Below, one piece after another: positions 11,612-23,332 of a stretch of 64,000 nucleotides of DNA. The DNA is taken from the NCBI GenBank assembly GCA_958295665.1, contig OY282558.1:183250015-183314014 (forward strand), given 5' to 3'. This DNA is from Tipula vernalis. Taxonomy: Eukaryota; Arthropoda; Insecta; Diptera; Tipulidae. The notes below the pieces were generated by a model that saw only the letters and a program-made list of their open reading frames with translations, was not told the origin of the DNA and made no database searches. Made by a program: the position numbers and the translations under genes. The stretch's first letter is position 1. The number at the start of each line of letters is the position of its first letter.

Positions 11612-11985
11612 AATTGTATCCCTAGTATAGCTTCTACTGAATGGTTTACCATAAGTTTTTCAAGTTGTATTTTGGTTTGCTTAATTCGTTGTGTTAGTAC
11701 GGAATCGACGAATGTATTAGATCGGATTGCGAATTTTTATTAAATTCTAAAATGCTTCGTCAACTTTGCAGACACAGATCAAAGGAATTGTATCGTTTAT
11801 ATCGCTTCTGCTGATAGTTGTACCACAAATGTTTCAAGTTGTGACAAAAGTCTATCGAAAATCTCGAAATTCGGCTTTTCGATATTCAGCCTTTCACCCC
11901 TTTCGGCCTTTCGAAATGCGACCTTTCAATACATTCGGCCTTTCGGCGTTCGGCCTTTCGACATTCGGTCTTTCGGCCCTGTTCC
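11612..11985 (+). repeat. Degenerate duplication and TTCGGCCTTTCG array
   Basis: A stretch beginning GAATTGTATC and ending TTTCAAGTTGT occurs near 11609-11665 and again near 11786-11845, diverged. From 11866 to 11985 the sequence consists of about eight variants of TTCGGCCTTTCG, including TTCGGCGTTCGGCC. No coding function is seen; the open frame across it is low-complexity. Confidence 0.6.
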
Positions 11986-13640
11986 ATTACAGCAACCTTC
12001 ACTAATATCTAACAAACTTATAATAAGCTAAATAAAGTTAAGCCAAATTCAATTTTATCTGGTTGCAACTTGAAATTGTGCATTACTACAAATTTCACAA
12101 ATTAAAAAAAAAAAATAAAAACCTAATACATAATCTAATTTTAATGTGATTGAAATGAGTGCACGATTACACATTTCACGGCGCCCATGTATTATGTTTT
12201 ATTTAATTCGTCAATATTAAATTAAAACCTTGCCCACTGACTTGGCACCAACAATCACAACAATGAATAGTTTTAAATTTATTTAGCGTCTGCTGAATTT
12301 CAATTATATTTTGCGGATAATGTTTTATTGTCTGTCAGATTATGCCCAAACATTTTATTACAAAATTAATCGTAAGCGTGCAGCTAAAGCCCAACTAAAT
12401 CTAATAATTAGTTAGCACATCTGTTACATTAATTTATGATGCCACAATTAATATGTACTCATCTGGTCTAATAAATAAAATCTGAATTACTATAATACTT
12501 GTTGCATGCGTAAATGCAACACAATCGCTAATTTTAGCATTTAATTTTGATTATATTTTATATTAGATAAATAAATATTAATTAATTAAATTATATGTAA
12601 ATCTTAAAATAAAATTTAAAACAAAAAAATGATTTTTTACTTTTGTTTGAAATTTAATCTTTAAACTAAATCAAATTAACGAAAAATTTATTTAAATTTT
12701 CTTCTGTGCTTTAAATCAAATACACACATAATATGACGTCTGGTTTTATAAAACACCAAACAAAAAACAGTTTATGATTGGAAAATTGATTGAAGCATTG
12801 AAGGTTGCTCGAAAATGTTTTAAAATTATATAAAGAAAATTTCGCACCATGGGAAAACAAAAACATTTTTATATTCAATTGATATGTTAAGATTTTCAAG
12901 TGATGATAGCTGTGAAATATATTTTTAGCGGAAGATGTTATAATATTCGTGTTTTTAGATTACAACTGGTATTTGTCATAATGCCTATTTAAAAATTATG
13001 ATGAAAATATACCAAGATTAATTACATCTAAGCTTAGAGATCTTTAAATCTCGTTTTTTTTTCGAACTCATTTTACTTCCAATTAATTTTAATATACTGT
13101 ACAAATTGATATTCGCGATAAGATGAATTGGTTAGTCTCTTTTATTTTAAGTTTATAAACGTTGGTGATATCACAACCTATTAAACCCTCATCGAATAAG
13201 TAAAACAGTTCTACACATTTACGCTTGACTGAAACGAGGCTGAACTTGTTCTCGGTATTCTATCTTTGAAGTAGGAAAATCCCACCAATATTGCCGGTCT
13301 ATAGAAATGTTAAAAATATATGTATATTTGGGAGTTCATTATTTAGCCGAATTTAAAATGAAATCACAGGATTGTTGGAAATATTTGTGCCATTTCAGTT
13401 TGGACCATATAAACTTGTCAAGAAACTTGGGCAATCTTATCCGCTATGAAATGTTCACTATACAAAATATAATAGAAAACCGAAGATTTATATTTCGTAC
13501 CTTTGTAGTTTACAATTTTGAGCCTATAATTAAAATTTGTGCATAGCCTACTTTAGGTTAAAGGACGGGATTTCGTGGCTGTGTTTTTGCTGCGATAGAT
13601 TCCCGATTTCTGTTTCTATGTCCATAATTCTTCTGTGTCC
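11986..13640. other. AT-rich intergenic sequence, nothing recognisable
   Basis: Both strands carry only short frames without recognisable motifs, including frames of 62 codons (minus, 12711-12899) and 79 codons (plus, 13307-13546). No TIRs, tails or repeats were spotted. Confidence 0.5.
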
Positions 13641-13669
13641 CATTCTACCCACCATATTCAAATAATCTG

Positions 13670-14036
13670 GTGAATTTCAAAAAACGCAACATCTTCATAA
13701 TCACCAAAAGCGATCTGAAAGTGAAGACCTCTATAGAAAAATATAAAGATAAAATTAAAGAACATCAAAACTCAGGTATATATCAAATACAATGCGAAAC
13801 AAAAAGAATCATTCCAAAAAGATTTTCGGAACATTTGAGAGCCACCAGAAAGAAAAACATCAATAAATCAGCAATAGCAGAATATATGGTAACAACCAAC
13901 CATAGATTTGAAATTTCCAGTTTAAAATTAATAAAAAGGGTAATACAGCCCAAAAAATAAGACGCTGCAGAATCCATTCGCTTATGAAAACAAGAGATAA
14001 TACAATAAACAGAGGTGGCGGACCGGTTCAAAAGTA
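13670..14036 (+). pseudogene. Penelope-like element, C-terminal GIY-YIG remnant
   Basis: The translation contains KEHQNSGIYQIQC, the GIY half of the GIY-YIG endonuclease, then ETKRIIPKRFSEH and NKSAIAEYMVTTNHRFE, which match the order of the Penelope-type domain (T[KG]R..RF.EH followed by KSAIAEH....NH). The residues between the Cys and TKR that should carry the YIG half are missing, so the nuclease is dead. After a stop at 13958-13960 the same frame goes on with DAAESIRL and EVADRFKSKP to about 14036, the usual C-terminal end of these proteins. The RT is not present in this window. Confidence 0.7.
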
Positions 14037-15845
14037 AACCCTAATTATTTTAGTCAAAATATAGATTAACACCAGGTTTTTTATGATTTTTTTAAATTAC
14101 CCCCACAGAATATGGTATTACTTTAAGCAAACCCCTCTTCTTTTTTGATCAAATTCTACCTGAAAAACCATTTAAATTCAAACACAATTCAAAAGAATAG
14201 TTAGTATAAATTTAATTAGTATTGATAATGAAACCAATGTAGCTTTCGAAATCTGAATCTATATAAATAAAAATAAAGTGTGAAATATAAAAGTGTTTTT
14301 TATCTCTGGCCAGAATTTGCCATAGAACCTTCACAATTTATCAAAATCGTGGTTTTTTGAAGAGGTTATTTGCCAGGATTACCAACAATGGAACGTCAGA
14401 AATCCGAAGAAATTCAGCATAAACCGGGAGGTTTCAATAAATTTCGCATATACAGAAAATTTTGAAAGATTCTGGGCAATCTACCCAAGTTCTGTACACT
14501 TATGAGACCCATAACATATGAGAGGTTTTAGTGAGTTCATTAATTATTACCTTGTAGTTTAAGATCCAATACAACACCATTTCCCAGTAGTACTATGTAT
14601 GCGTAAGAAATCGAGAAATTTTCTTTTGAGTAGGCTCGTTAAAAACATGAAACAGAAGTGTAAAGTGATAAAAACGAAATCTTCGTAATTACAGGGTGAG
14701 ATATAAGAAAGTGATCACCGTGATTGATAATCGCTCATGAAGCACTCTTCCGTATAACAGGAGTTACAAATACTACGAAAATGTCGTCGTATCCTGTGAT
14801 TAGCTTTTGGCCTTGTTACCTTTTTATCATTGTTTGTTTTTAGTCGGAACTATTTGTTTAGCTTTCTTATTGTTCCAGCAAATTATTGTTCCAAAAAATT
14901 TCGTTTTTTGGTTGATTTTGCTTCTTAGGAAATCTTGCATCTTTAATCTTGTAGGTTGTTGCTTGAAGAACAAATTAAAATTTTAGGAACGAGGGATTAG
15001 AAAGGTTTTAAATAAAATAGAATTCGAAAGGGACTTGAAAAACTTCAAATGGTCGTACCAATTATATTGAGCAATCAAAATACACTGTAGCAGCCGAAAT
15101 GCAATTTATTCTACATAGATATCACTAATTCTAAAATATACCACGCAAGACGATTATTCACAAAAAATTCGAATATCCGAAAAACTTTGAACGAACTTAG
15201 AGTCCTGAAAAAATTGAAAAATCTTAAAAATATCGAATATCATACCCATTAATTTAGATTAATCCGAAAACCTCAAATTTCGAATTTCGGGAATCCCCGA
15301 AATTTAAGTAAGATTGTAATCCAGTGCTAACCTTAATTCAACTTCAAACTAAACTCGAGAAATATAGTACAAAGCAAGTAATCTCGAACACTAACCAAAT
15401 CTCAAACAATCTCTATTACATAATACCAAACAAATCTGAGATAAGCCTGAAAACCTCAAAAACCCCATAAATTATCGACAATCCCGATGTAAGCTGATTT
15501 CTGTAACATCACGCATCTATACAGCACTTTACAAATTTAGAGAAATATTGAGAAACTCGAATTAATTCGAATGATCTCGGAAAGGTCGAATCATCTTAAA
15601 ATTCTAGAATAATCTCGATATTCTCAAAAAATGTTGGCTACTAACTTGAAATATTTAACATTGCTTACAAAATTGACCACCAGATGTCCCTATTTTCGTG
15701 GTTTTATTTCGTCATATGTACTCGAGTTACACGAACTTCGGAATTTTCGATATTTTAAGCACCTTCGAGAGTTATTTGGGTTAAGCGTTTAAATATATCT
15801 ACAACATTGTAAATTATTTAATTTTCGATATTACTCGAGTTTGTT
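14037..15845. other. AT-rich DNA, partly degenerate CTCGAA-type repeat
   Basis: 14037-14930 shows nothing recognisable. 14930-15640 is enriched in short variants of CTCGAA, TCGAAAT and AATCTCG spread at irregular spacing, suggesting a very old simple or satellite repeat. No gene is supported. Confidence 0.45.
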
Positions 15846-16530
15846 TGGATTGAATTAAGCATTAGTTAGAACCCACCTGGTAGAAATGGTCCCATTTAAA
15901 TAAATGCCCACAGTTTCATAGGTTTGACCTTGCGACTTGTTTATTGTAATTGCAAATGAAGAAATAATCGCAAATTGTCTTCGCTTGAGTGTAAACGGCA
16001 AAGCTACTATGTCGCTTGGTATAATATCTATACGCGAATTGAACACAATTTTACCCTTATAAATCCCCCTCGTTGGAAAACACTTTATTAGGGTTTAAGT
16101 TTCGGATGAGCATAACTATAGCACCACGTTTTTGAAATAATGTATGCGGCGGTACACCTGATGGGGTCTGTGCGCAAAGAAACTCAACTGGATTCATGTG
16201 AACGTCGTTGGAATCCTCTGTGATAATTGAATCTGAACTATAATAAATACATAACTCTTCCGGTAGCATATTGATAATCTATTTGTTGAGTTCCAAAGTA
16301 TCCTTATTTGTCTTAGAAAGATGTTTCATCAATAATGATTAGTGCAGCTTGAAGGAGAAGCTGGAATCCGCGCTAAGGATTGCTCTGCCTCCTTTCATCA
16401 AAGTCGCAGCAATTCCTGTTTAAGCAAATACAAGCATACTCTGACCCCGACCTCTAATAAACCTCATAAGAGTATTATAGATATATGTATGTCTTACCCG
16501 CACCTCCTGGACTATTAAGATAATAGTCCC
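15846..16530 (-). pseudogene. Helitron helicase C-terminal half (Pif1-like)
   Basis: Read leftwards, 16527-16491 gives NSPGGAGKTYIY, the Walker A loop of Pif1-family helicases. TGIAATLMKGG follows at about 16420-16380, with a stop before it. 16269-16057 gives NPVEFLCAQTPSGVPPHTL and GAIVMLIRNLNPNK, and 16046-15855 gives LPFTLKRRQF and AITINKSQGQTYE, the helicase motif typical of Helitron Rep-Hel proteins. A frameshift lies at about 16050 and several stops occur earlier. The protein drives rolling-circle transposition together with an N-terminal HUH Rep domain, which is absent here. It may belong to the same Helitron as the N-terminal pieces further right, which lie on the same strand. Confidence 0.85.
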
Positions 16531-17044
16531 AGGAGCACCGAGCTACGCTCGTTCCGAATTACATTAGCGTTTGTTACACGTTCATGTCACTGAGTTTCAC
16601 CTCATTCAATTGAGCAATATGTTAGTTCCATTTAGACTGTCGATTTTCCAGAAAAATTTCCGACACTCATGTTTGAATCCCATTCTATACTAAACAAATC
16701 CCATTCTATACAATTCATCCCAATTGAAAGGAAATGGTTTAATTCTATTGAAACTAGAATAATATTCATATTCCCATTTTACAATCCCATTTTCATGGTA
16801 CATACCGAGTTCTATCGAAATCGGTTGAGAAATGGCTTTGGTCCATTGGAATTGGCCATTTTACAGAACCTATACGATCCATATTTGGAACTAATTTATG
16901 ATCTCTATATAATTCTCAAAAATCACAATTGAACAAATAAAAACAACAAAACACAATGCAATATCAATAGCAATAACAACAATTAGATTTCCTTTGTTAG
17001 AAAATAAAATAAAAATGAAACCCGAACCTCTCCAGAAAACCTAC
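16531..17044. other. No recognisable gene
   Basis: One 87-codon plus-strand frame (16669-16932) is open but shows no domain or motif; it includes the repeated phrase TCCCATTCTATA. Nothing else is seen. Confidence 0.4.
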
Positions 17045-18400
17045 TAAAATATTTTTCCAAGAAATCAAAACCCATTACAATTGCTTCCTTTCACTAGAAA
17101 ATTTCCATCTAACCAATTACTATTAACAAAAGAAAATAATAAAAATATGAATTCCCATAGGAGGATCCTCTTAAACGAAGTTAAAAAGTAAGATAAAACC
17201 AAGCAAACAGGGGCTCACCGGACGAGAACTTCCTTAACGTTTTTTTAAGAATCAATACCCGGTGTTATCGCGTTTTGGCACTCGAAAACTCTCTTTCACC
17301 AATTATGATCAATAAAAAAATATTCAAAAAAACGAACCCCAGGCCTATTAGAGGACCCACTAAACGACATTTCCCGAAATCAAAGTCCACTGCAAATGTT
17401 TCCTAACACTAGAAAATCCCTGCTCACCAATTATTACAAAAATCGTTGAACTTAAAAAATGGACCTCGACCATCCGGAGGACCCTCTAAACATATATTTC
17501 CCGAAATCAACACCCATTTCAGACCTTTCAAAACCCTATTTGACTTCAATCAATACCCATGGCGATCGCTTCCTGCCGCTCGAATATCTCTCATTACCAA
17601 ATGTTTACCAAAATTGTTAAAATGAAAAGAGGAACCCGGATACCACTGAAAGACCCTAAGCTAATTTTTTTAAACCAAGACCCATTGCAATCTCTGTCTG
17701 GCACCCACCCGCTCACAAATTTTTACCAAAAATTAAAAAAAAGAAGCCCGGGCTCAACTGGAGAACCCCCTAAACGAATTTTCCAAAAATTTATACCCAT
17801 CACATTCGCTTCGTGGCACTCGAAAACCCTCTTTACCAACTTTTAACAAAATAGTTAAAATTTAAAAAACCCAAGTCCAATGGATGACACTCTGGACTGG
17901 TAAACATACTTACCAATTTTCAACAAAATCATTAAAACTATAAAAATGGAGTCTGAATTTTCCTGAAATCAAGACCAATGGGGATCACCTTATACCACTT
18001 AAAAACACTTCTTACCAATATTTACCAACATCGTGAAAATTACAAAGGAGCCCGAGTTCCACTGAAGAACCCAAACTATTTTTTTCGAAATCAAGACCGG
18101 TCACAATTGATTCTTGGCACACGAAAACCCCAGCTTACCAATTTTTACCAAAATCGTAAAAATTAAAAAAAGGCCTGGGCACAAATGGAGAACACCTTCT
18201 AAATTATCAAGACCCGTCGCAATCGCTTCCTGGCACCCGAAAACCCCCGCTCACTAATTTTTTAGCAAATTCGCCAAAATTAACAAAAAAGCACCCGGGC
18301 CCACTGGAGAACCCCCTAGACAAATTTTCCCGAAATCAACACCCAGCGCAATCGCTTTCTAGCACCCGAAAACCCCTTACCAATTTTTAACAAAATCAAT
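17045..18400 (+). repeat. Satellite-like tandem array, about 125-bp unit
   Basis: About ten diverged units share the same order: an AAATCAAGACCCATTGCAAT-like start, CGCTTCCTGGCAC, CGAAAACCC, CTCACCAATTTTTACC, AAAATCGTTAAAAT, then CCCGGGCCCACTGG and GAGAACCCCCTAAACG. Unit starts lie near 17063, 17251, 17378, 17548, 17674, 17790, 17964, 18087, 18199 and 18335, so most intervals are 110-135 bp with two longer ones that look like merged or interrupted units. Open frames at 17559-17846 and 17978-18166 are by-products of the array and not genes. Confidence 0.85.
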
Positions 18401-18621
18401 TTTTCTGGCCAATTTTTATGGACACATTTACACTACATGATATTCAAATTCTCTAATTTTTAAGCAACGTTTCTTAGTGTTTTGAACAATAAAATTGGAC
18501 CAACTCATCAAAATATTAAAAAATTACACTTTAATTTATAATTTTAGTTGACTACGTATGTACTAATTATTGAAATTTTAATTAATAAAATTTAAATCCG
18601 CAACATCATTATTTCCATACT

Positions 18622-18848
18622 ATAGACAATGGACTTGACGGTTTTAGTGGTGGCGTTGCGGCATTTGGATAATTTTTCCAGATTTGAATGCTTTACAAAG
18701 TTTTCCCAGACATTAGACCAGTCTTAATCGCATTTTCATGCAAAAACACGTCATATAGCCATTTTACGTCAACGAAATCGGTCTCGAAGTAGTTTTTCGT
18801 GCGGACATATATACATACCCGCAACTATTGCTCGTTTAATAATATAGA
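18622..18848 (-). repeat. Candidate Helitron 5' terminus, copy A
   Basis: Read on the minus strand from 18848 the sequence starts TCTATATTATTAAACGAGC, preceded by A, which fits the TC start and A^T insertion preference of Helitrons. The next about 225 bases match the copy at 23543-23758 with few differences. The Helitron helicase remnant at 15846-16530 lies downstream in the same orientation. Confidence 0.55.
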
Positions 18849-19206
18849 TATAAATAAACTAGGTGCCGGAATCTACAGCAACTCTAGTGTTGATATAATT
18901 TTGATTACAAACCTTGCCAACGTGTGTGTTATTGTTACGACCAATATTAATCAAATGATCTATAAGGCGCTTGTTTCGACGCGTAAGTCTTTTTGATTTG
19001 ATCGACTCAAATTTAGTCAGTTTGCCTGCTTACGACCATGTCCCTATACTAAATATTGCTGAAAAATTTTGCCACCACAATGTAACAAATTATCAAAATT
19101 TTCACTAGAGTTAATGATCCTTCACCCAAATGCGTATATGTATGTAGTTCACCCAAATTATACCGATATACGTATACATTGATTACCGACGCGAGTGAAA
19201 ATTATA

Positions 19207-19999
19207 CCACGTTTACATTATACGTACCTAATATGTATGTACTTTTTTGCTATTTAATTATTTTTCCGCTGCAGTTCACATAAGCTTTGCGATTTGTAGT
19301 GTGAACGCATACTATAAAAGTTTGTTGTTTTGACAGATAGATTTCTGGGCTGGGATGTTCTAACATCACTATTTTCGATATTCGATACGCTTTATGTCTC
19401 TTTTTTCAAGAACAAAATCGCATTATCTTTCACAATTATTGTCTAAGTATTTTCGATTCAGCCTGCTATTTCTTCATCACTTTATCACTACAAAAAATGT
19501 TTGTGATACTTTGTCGATTATGTTGAAAAAAGATAGGAAAGAAATTTATTCTAATAGGCTGAGATCGCAATAGATGAGCGTAATTGAAGAAGCGAAATAA
19601 TGGGCAACTTTGTTCATGAAAAAAGAGACATAATGCGTATCGAATATCGAAAATAGTGATGTTAGAACATCCCAGCCCTGTATTCAATTCAGTTTATGTT
19701 TTGTGAATTTCTTCTCAAACTCTATTAGGTTTGTCGGCAAATTATTTGATTAACACCCGAAATTGTAAACTACAATGAAAAACGTATAAATTTTTGTTTT
19801 GACAACAAATATACGAATGACATTAACATATAGTTATTAGTTAGAGTTCACATTACAACGTAATATACTAATACTTTTTTGATACATACTTTACCGAAAT
19901 ATCAAAAAAGTATGTGATAAAATATTTAAATATTTAAATTTAAGTTCACATGACGATACTTTTTTGCTACATACTTTTATTCTACTAATGTAAACGTGG
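19207..19999. mobile_element. MITE with CCACGTTTACATTA terminal repeats
   Basis: CCACGTTTACATTA starts at 19207 and its exact complement TAATGTAAACGTGG ends at 19999; similarity continues inwards through ATGTATGTACTTTTTTGC and its diverged counterpart near 19950. No coding capacity. A second inverted-repeat element (19345-19680) sits inside it. No clear target duplication. Confidence 0.6.
19345..19680. mobile_element. hAT-like MITE with about 70-bp TIRs, nested
   Basis: The right end read inwards is CAGGGCTGGGATGTTC, and the left end is CTGGGCTGGGATGTTC. The arms then match for about 70 bases through ATCACTATTTTCGATATTCG. CAGGG starts are typical of hAT elements, but I could not find the expected 8-bp duplication, so the superfamily is tentative. 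Confidence 0.65.
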
Positions 20000-20339
20000 C
20001 ATTAATGATATCTGTGTAATATTGTGATTGGCTAGCTAACCATTGGTAAAAGCGGTCGAAATATTTACTGCAATATAAGTGTCGTATATGAATAACTCAG
20101 TATAAGAATCATTTGATCCACGATTAAGATAATTATCTGGATTCAGTAAAAATCAATTCTAATATATTCCGATTAGCGATGATACCGAATATTTTGAAGG
20201 TAAAAACAATACCGTTTAAATTATCAATCTTTGCATCTATTGTTGCAAAAATAATATATATAATATGGTACTGTAAATGTATGTATTGTACTTATTTCGG
20301 TAAATGTATAGACATAACTTGAGAAAACTTTACAAACTT

Positions 20340-20575
20340 AATTCGAGCGAAAATCTTGAAAATTTCTTCTAAATCTGATTTGAAAAAAAAAAAAAAAAAA
20401 ATCCCAGCCTCAATTTACATCATTAGGATTTAATTTCCACTCATTTTCGTGATTTTTTGGTCAAGAAAATCACTGGAATAATTAAATCCTACAATTGAAA
20501 ATTGAATCCAATATTTCCAGAAAATTATTTCAATATCGATTTCATATAAATTTTCAAGATTCTCGCTCGAATTAA
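20340..20575. repeat. Imperfect hairpin with inner palindrome
   Basis: AATTCGAGCGAAAATCTTGAAAATTT near 20341 pairs with AAATTTTCAAGATTCTCGCTCGAATT near 20550. Inside it AGGATTTAATTTCCA pairs with TGGAATAATTAAATCCT. A MITE-sized fold-back; family unknown. A related stretch (TTAATGATCC onward) occurs directly repeated near 19110. Confidence 0.5.
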
Positions 20576-20601
20576 TGATCCTTTACCTAAATACATATAT
20601 A

Positions 20602-22539
20602 CAGTGCTGGTAAAAAAAAATTGGGCAAACAAATTTATTGCAAATTGGAGTCTTTTTTTGCTAAAATTACAAAACTTTTGAAAGCAATTGGTTTATTGTT
20701 TCATTTTAAATACATGTGTGACGTAATTTTTTGAAAAAAAAAATTGACCTGCAATTTAGGGGCAAAACACCGAAAAATGCCAAAATATTCAAAATACGTT
20801 GATTGGTGTTAAAGTAATGTAATAAATTAAACACTTATTTTTTATTTTTTTTTTGATTTTTATTGATTTATAGAAGTTCAATCTTTAATATTAATATTTT
20901 GTTGGACCGCCTTTTGCTTTTATTACAGCGATACACCTGCGATTCATTGAATTTGATAAATTTTTCAAAGTCGCAGGAGATATGGATTCCCAAATCATCA
21001 TCAACAAACTTTTTAAAGCTTCAATCGATTCTGGGCGTTCCTTGCTACTTCTAGCTTCATTATAGACCAAATATTTTCAATTGGATTTAAGTCTGGACTA
21101 TATGGGGGCCAGCTCAACACATCGATACTTTTTTCTTCGAAGTACTTTTTTACCTTTAATGAAGAGATAAGAAAAAAAACAAGTTTTTAACAAATTATTT
21201 ATGTTTATCTGAAAGCCAATTTGTCTATCTACAATTCAAAATTAATACATCACAATTTTGGCGGTATGGCACGGCGCGTTGTTCTGTTGAAAAATAAATT
21301 TGCAAGTCTCGCCAAAAAGCTTTAACGCAGAAGGCTGAAATTCGTTCTGAAGGACCTGCAGATAAACAGCTGCTGTAACGCTGGAACTAAGGAAGCACAA
21401 TCGACCGGTTTTATTTCCAGAAAAGCATCCCCAGACCATAACTCCTTCTTTTTTCGGTGGAAGTCTTAAAAGACATTCGTTGCTAAGTCTCTCGCCAGGT
21501 TTTCTCCTTACGAGAATTCTTCCATCTCCAACATGCAGCTTGAATTTTGATTCATCGGAGAAAATCACATCATTCGACATCTCTGGAGTCCAATTAACAT
21601 GCTCCTCGGCCCATAGCAAACGTTTTTTTCACTAGTAATGTGAACTCAGGCTTCTGGACTGGTTTAAGTGCTCTCAAACCAGCTTTAACAAGTCTTTTTC
21701 TCACAAAGCCGGCTGAAATGTTTTTTCCCGTTGCTCGCTCAAGATTCTGTCTTATGTCCGATGAAGTTTTAAAACGGTTCCGACGACTTTGTAATAGTAT
21801 AAAACGATCTTCCACTGGCGTTGTCTTTCTGGGCCTTCCAGAGCCTTTCTTCCTTTGTGTACCGCCCATCTCTCGATTTTTTTTAATATTCCACGCGACA
21901 ATACTTTTAGGAATGTTTAATCTTTCACCTATTTCACACGTGGTTAAATTTTCTCGCGCCAAAATCAACATATTGCTTTTACACTGGTCACTAACTTTTC
22001 CCATTTTTTAAACTAAAATTGCACTTTATTCTTTATTTGTCTAGGATCACTTACAAAATAACTTGATCTTACAAAATATGCACTATTTATACTCAAAAAA
22101 TAAATTACAGGCAATAAAACATCTGCACCCTAATGACGGCCAAGAACGGTAGGCGTAAAAAAAAATAATTGGTTGCCAAATTTTTTTGCACATCAGTTGC
22201 GGGGTTGTACCGGTGTAATAAAAGCAAAAGGCGGTCCAACAAAATATTAATATGAAAGATTGAACTTCTATAAATCAATAAAAAACAAACAAAAAAATAA
22301 AAATAATTGTTTAATTTATTACATTACTTTAACACCAATCAACGTATTTTGAATATTTTGGCATTTTTCGGTGTTTTGCCCCTAAATTGCAGGTCAATTT
22401 TTTTTTTCAAAAAATTACGTCATACATGTATTTAAAATGAAACAATAAACCAATTGCTTTCAAAAGTTTTGTAATTTTAGCAAAAAAAAACTCCAATTTG
22501 CAATAAACTTGTTTGCCCAATTTTTTTTTACCAGCACTG
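20602..22539 (-). mobile_element. Tc1-type transposon with 333-bp TIRs at a TA target
   Basis: Both ends read inwards CAGTGCTGGTAAAAAAAAAT and are flanked by TA (20600-20601 and 22540-22541), the target duplication of Tc1/mariner. Element length is 1,938 bp. The left inverted repeat covers 20602-20935 and the right 22207-22539, nearly identical, so insertion is fairly recent. The empty site can be read from the flanks: a repeat related to 19110-19190 is interrupted exactly at the TA. It holds one transposase gene on the minus strand. Confidence 0.92.
20891..22004 (-). pseudogene. Tc1-like transposase with one intron, inactivated
   Basis: ATG at 22004 starts a paired DNA-binding region (IGERLNIPKSIVAWNIKK, then GSGRPRKTT and SSDIRQNLE). 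The DDE domain follows: FSDESKF carries the first Asp; QQNNAPCHT at about 21280 has Asn where the family has Asp (codon 21281-21283); SPDLNPIEN supplies the final Glu near 21090. A 100-bp intron with GT and AG borders (21154-21253) and a long pyrimidine tract separates CHTAKI from VKKYFEE. Breaks: a one-base frameshift in a run of seven A near 21625, and a frameshift near 21020. The C-terminus (GGPTKY) ends in the left TIR. The enzyme would cut and join element ends at TA, but this copy cannot. Confidence 0.9.
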
Positions 22540-22805
22540 TATATGTAGTTTCCCAAATTATACCTACGTGTACTGATATACATACATTTACCGTAACTTA
22601 AATGTAAATGTAGTTTTTGTAGTTAATTCTTGATTTTTGTGAACGTAAATGTCATAATTGTGCCTTTGCAACACAAATAATTTACTATAATAGCCTAAAT
22701 GTAGCTTACAACTTTTACATTCATCTTTTATTATTATTCAATCATACATGGCCATATAAATTTGAAAAAAAAAACGAAAAAAAAATTTATCTCAAGAATG
22801 TAATT

Positions 22806-22870
22806 TTCGAGGTTCGAACTACGATCTAAAATTTTAAAATCCACAACGCTAACACCTAGACTACTGCGGC
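22806..22870 (-). repeat. tRNA-derived SINE head or tRNA pseudogene
   Basis: On the minus strand the sequence has a box A-like TAGTCTAGGTGTTAGC and, 30 bases later, a box B GTTCGAACC, the internal RNA polymerase III promoter of tRNAs. The expected acceptor and T-arm pairing is poor, so it is not a working tRNA. A/T-rich sequence follows it, as in SINEs. Confidence 0.55.
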
Positions 22871-23332
22871 ATGGGAATTTGCCGAAAAATTACTTGGTTT
22901 TATAAAAAGTTTTGAGCATTCTACTAAATTATATAATATGTAGATAGATTTACACAATGTGACGTATCAACATAGAGAAAGATAAAATTTGTCAGATCTT
23001 TCTGTAATTTGGTATACAGATGAAGAAAAATATTCTAAGAATAATTTCCTTTTACATCATATCGGAAAAATCACGGAAAATGCGAGAAAATCGCGAATTT
23101 CCACTCGGAAAATTCGTCGGGAAAAGACTAAAAAAAATATGCTGATCATCCAACATTAATTTAAATTTTTTTTTTTTTTTGTCGTGATTTTTGAAAAATG
23201 GACATCCATGAAAAAAAATCATAAAAAAAAAATTAAATACATCCCAACTCCGTATGCTACTAACTACGCAGCTGTACTATTTAAAAAAATCATCAAACAT
23301 TCTTTTCTATAAAAAAAAATACACAATACATA

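Noticed and set aside
17559..18166. Two plus-strand open frames of 95 and 62 codons
   Set aside because: They lie wholly within the 125-bp satellite; their products just repeat the unit.
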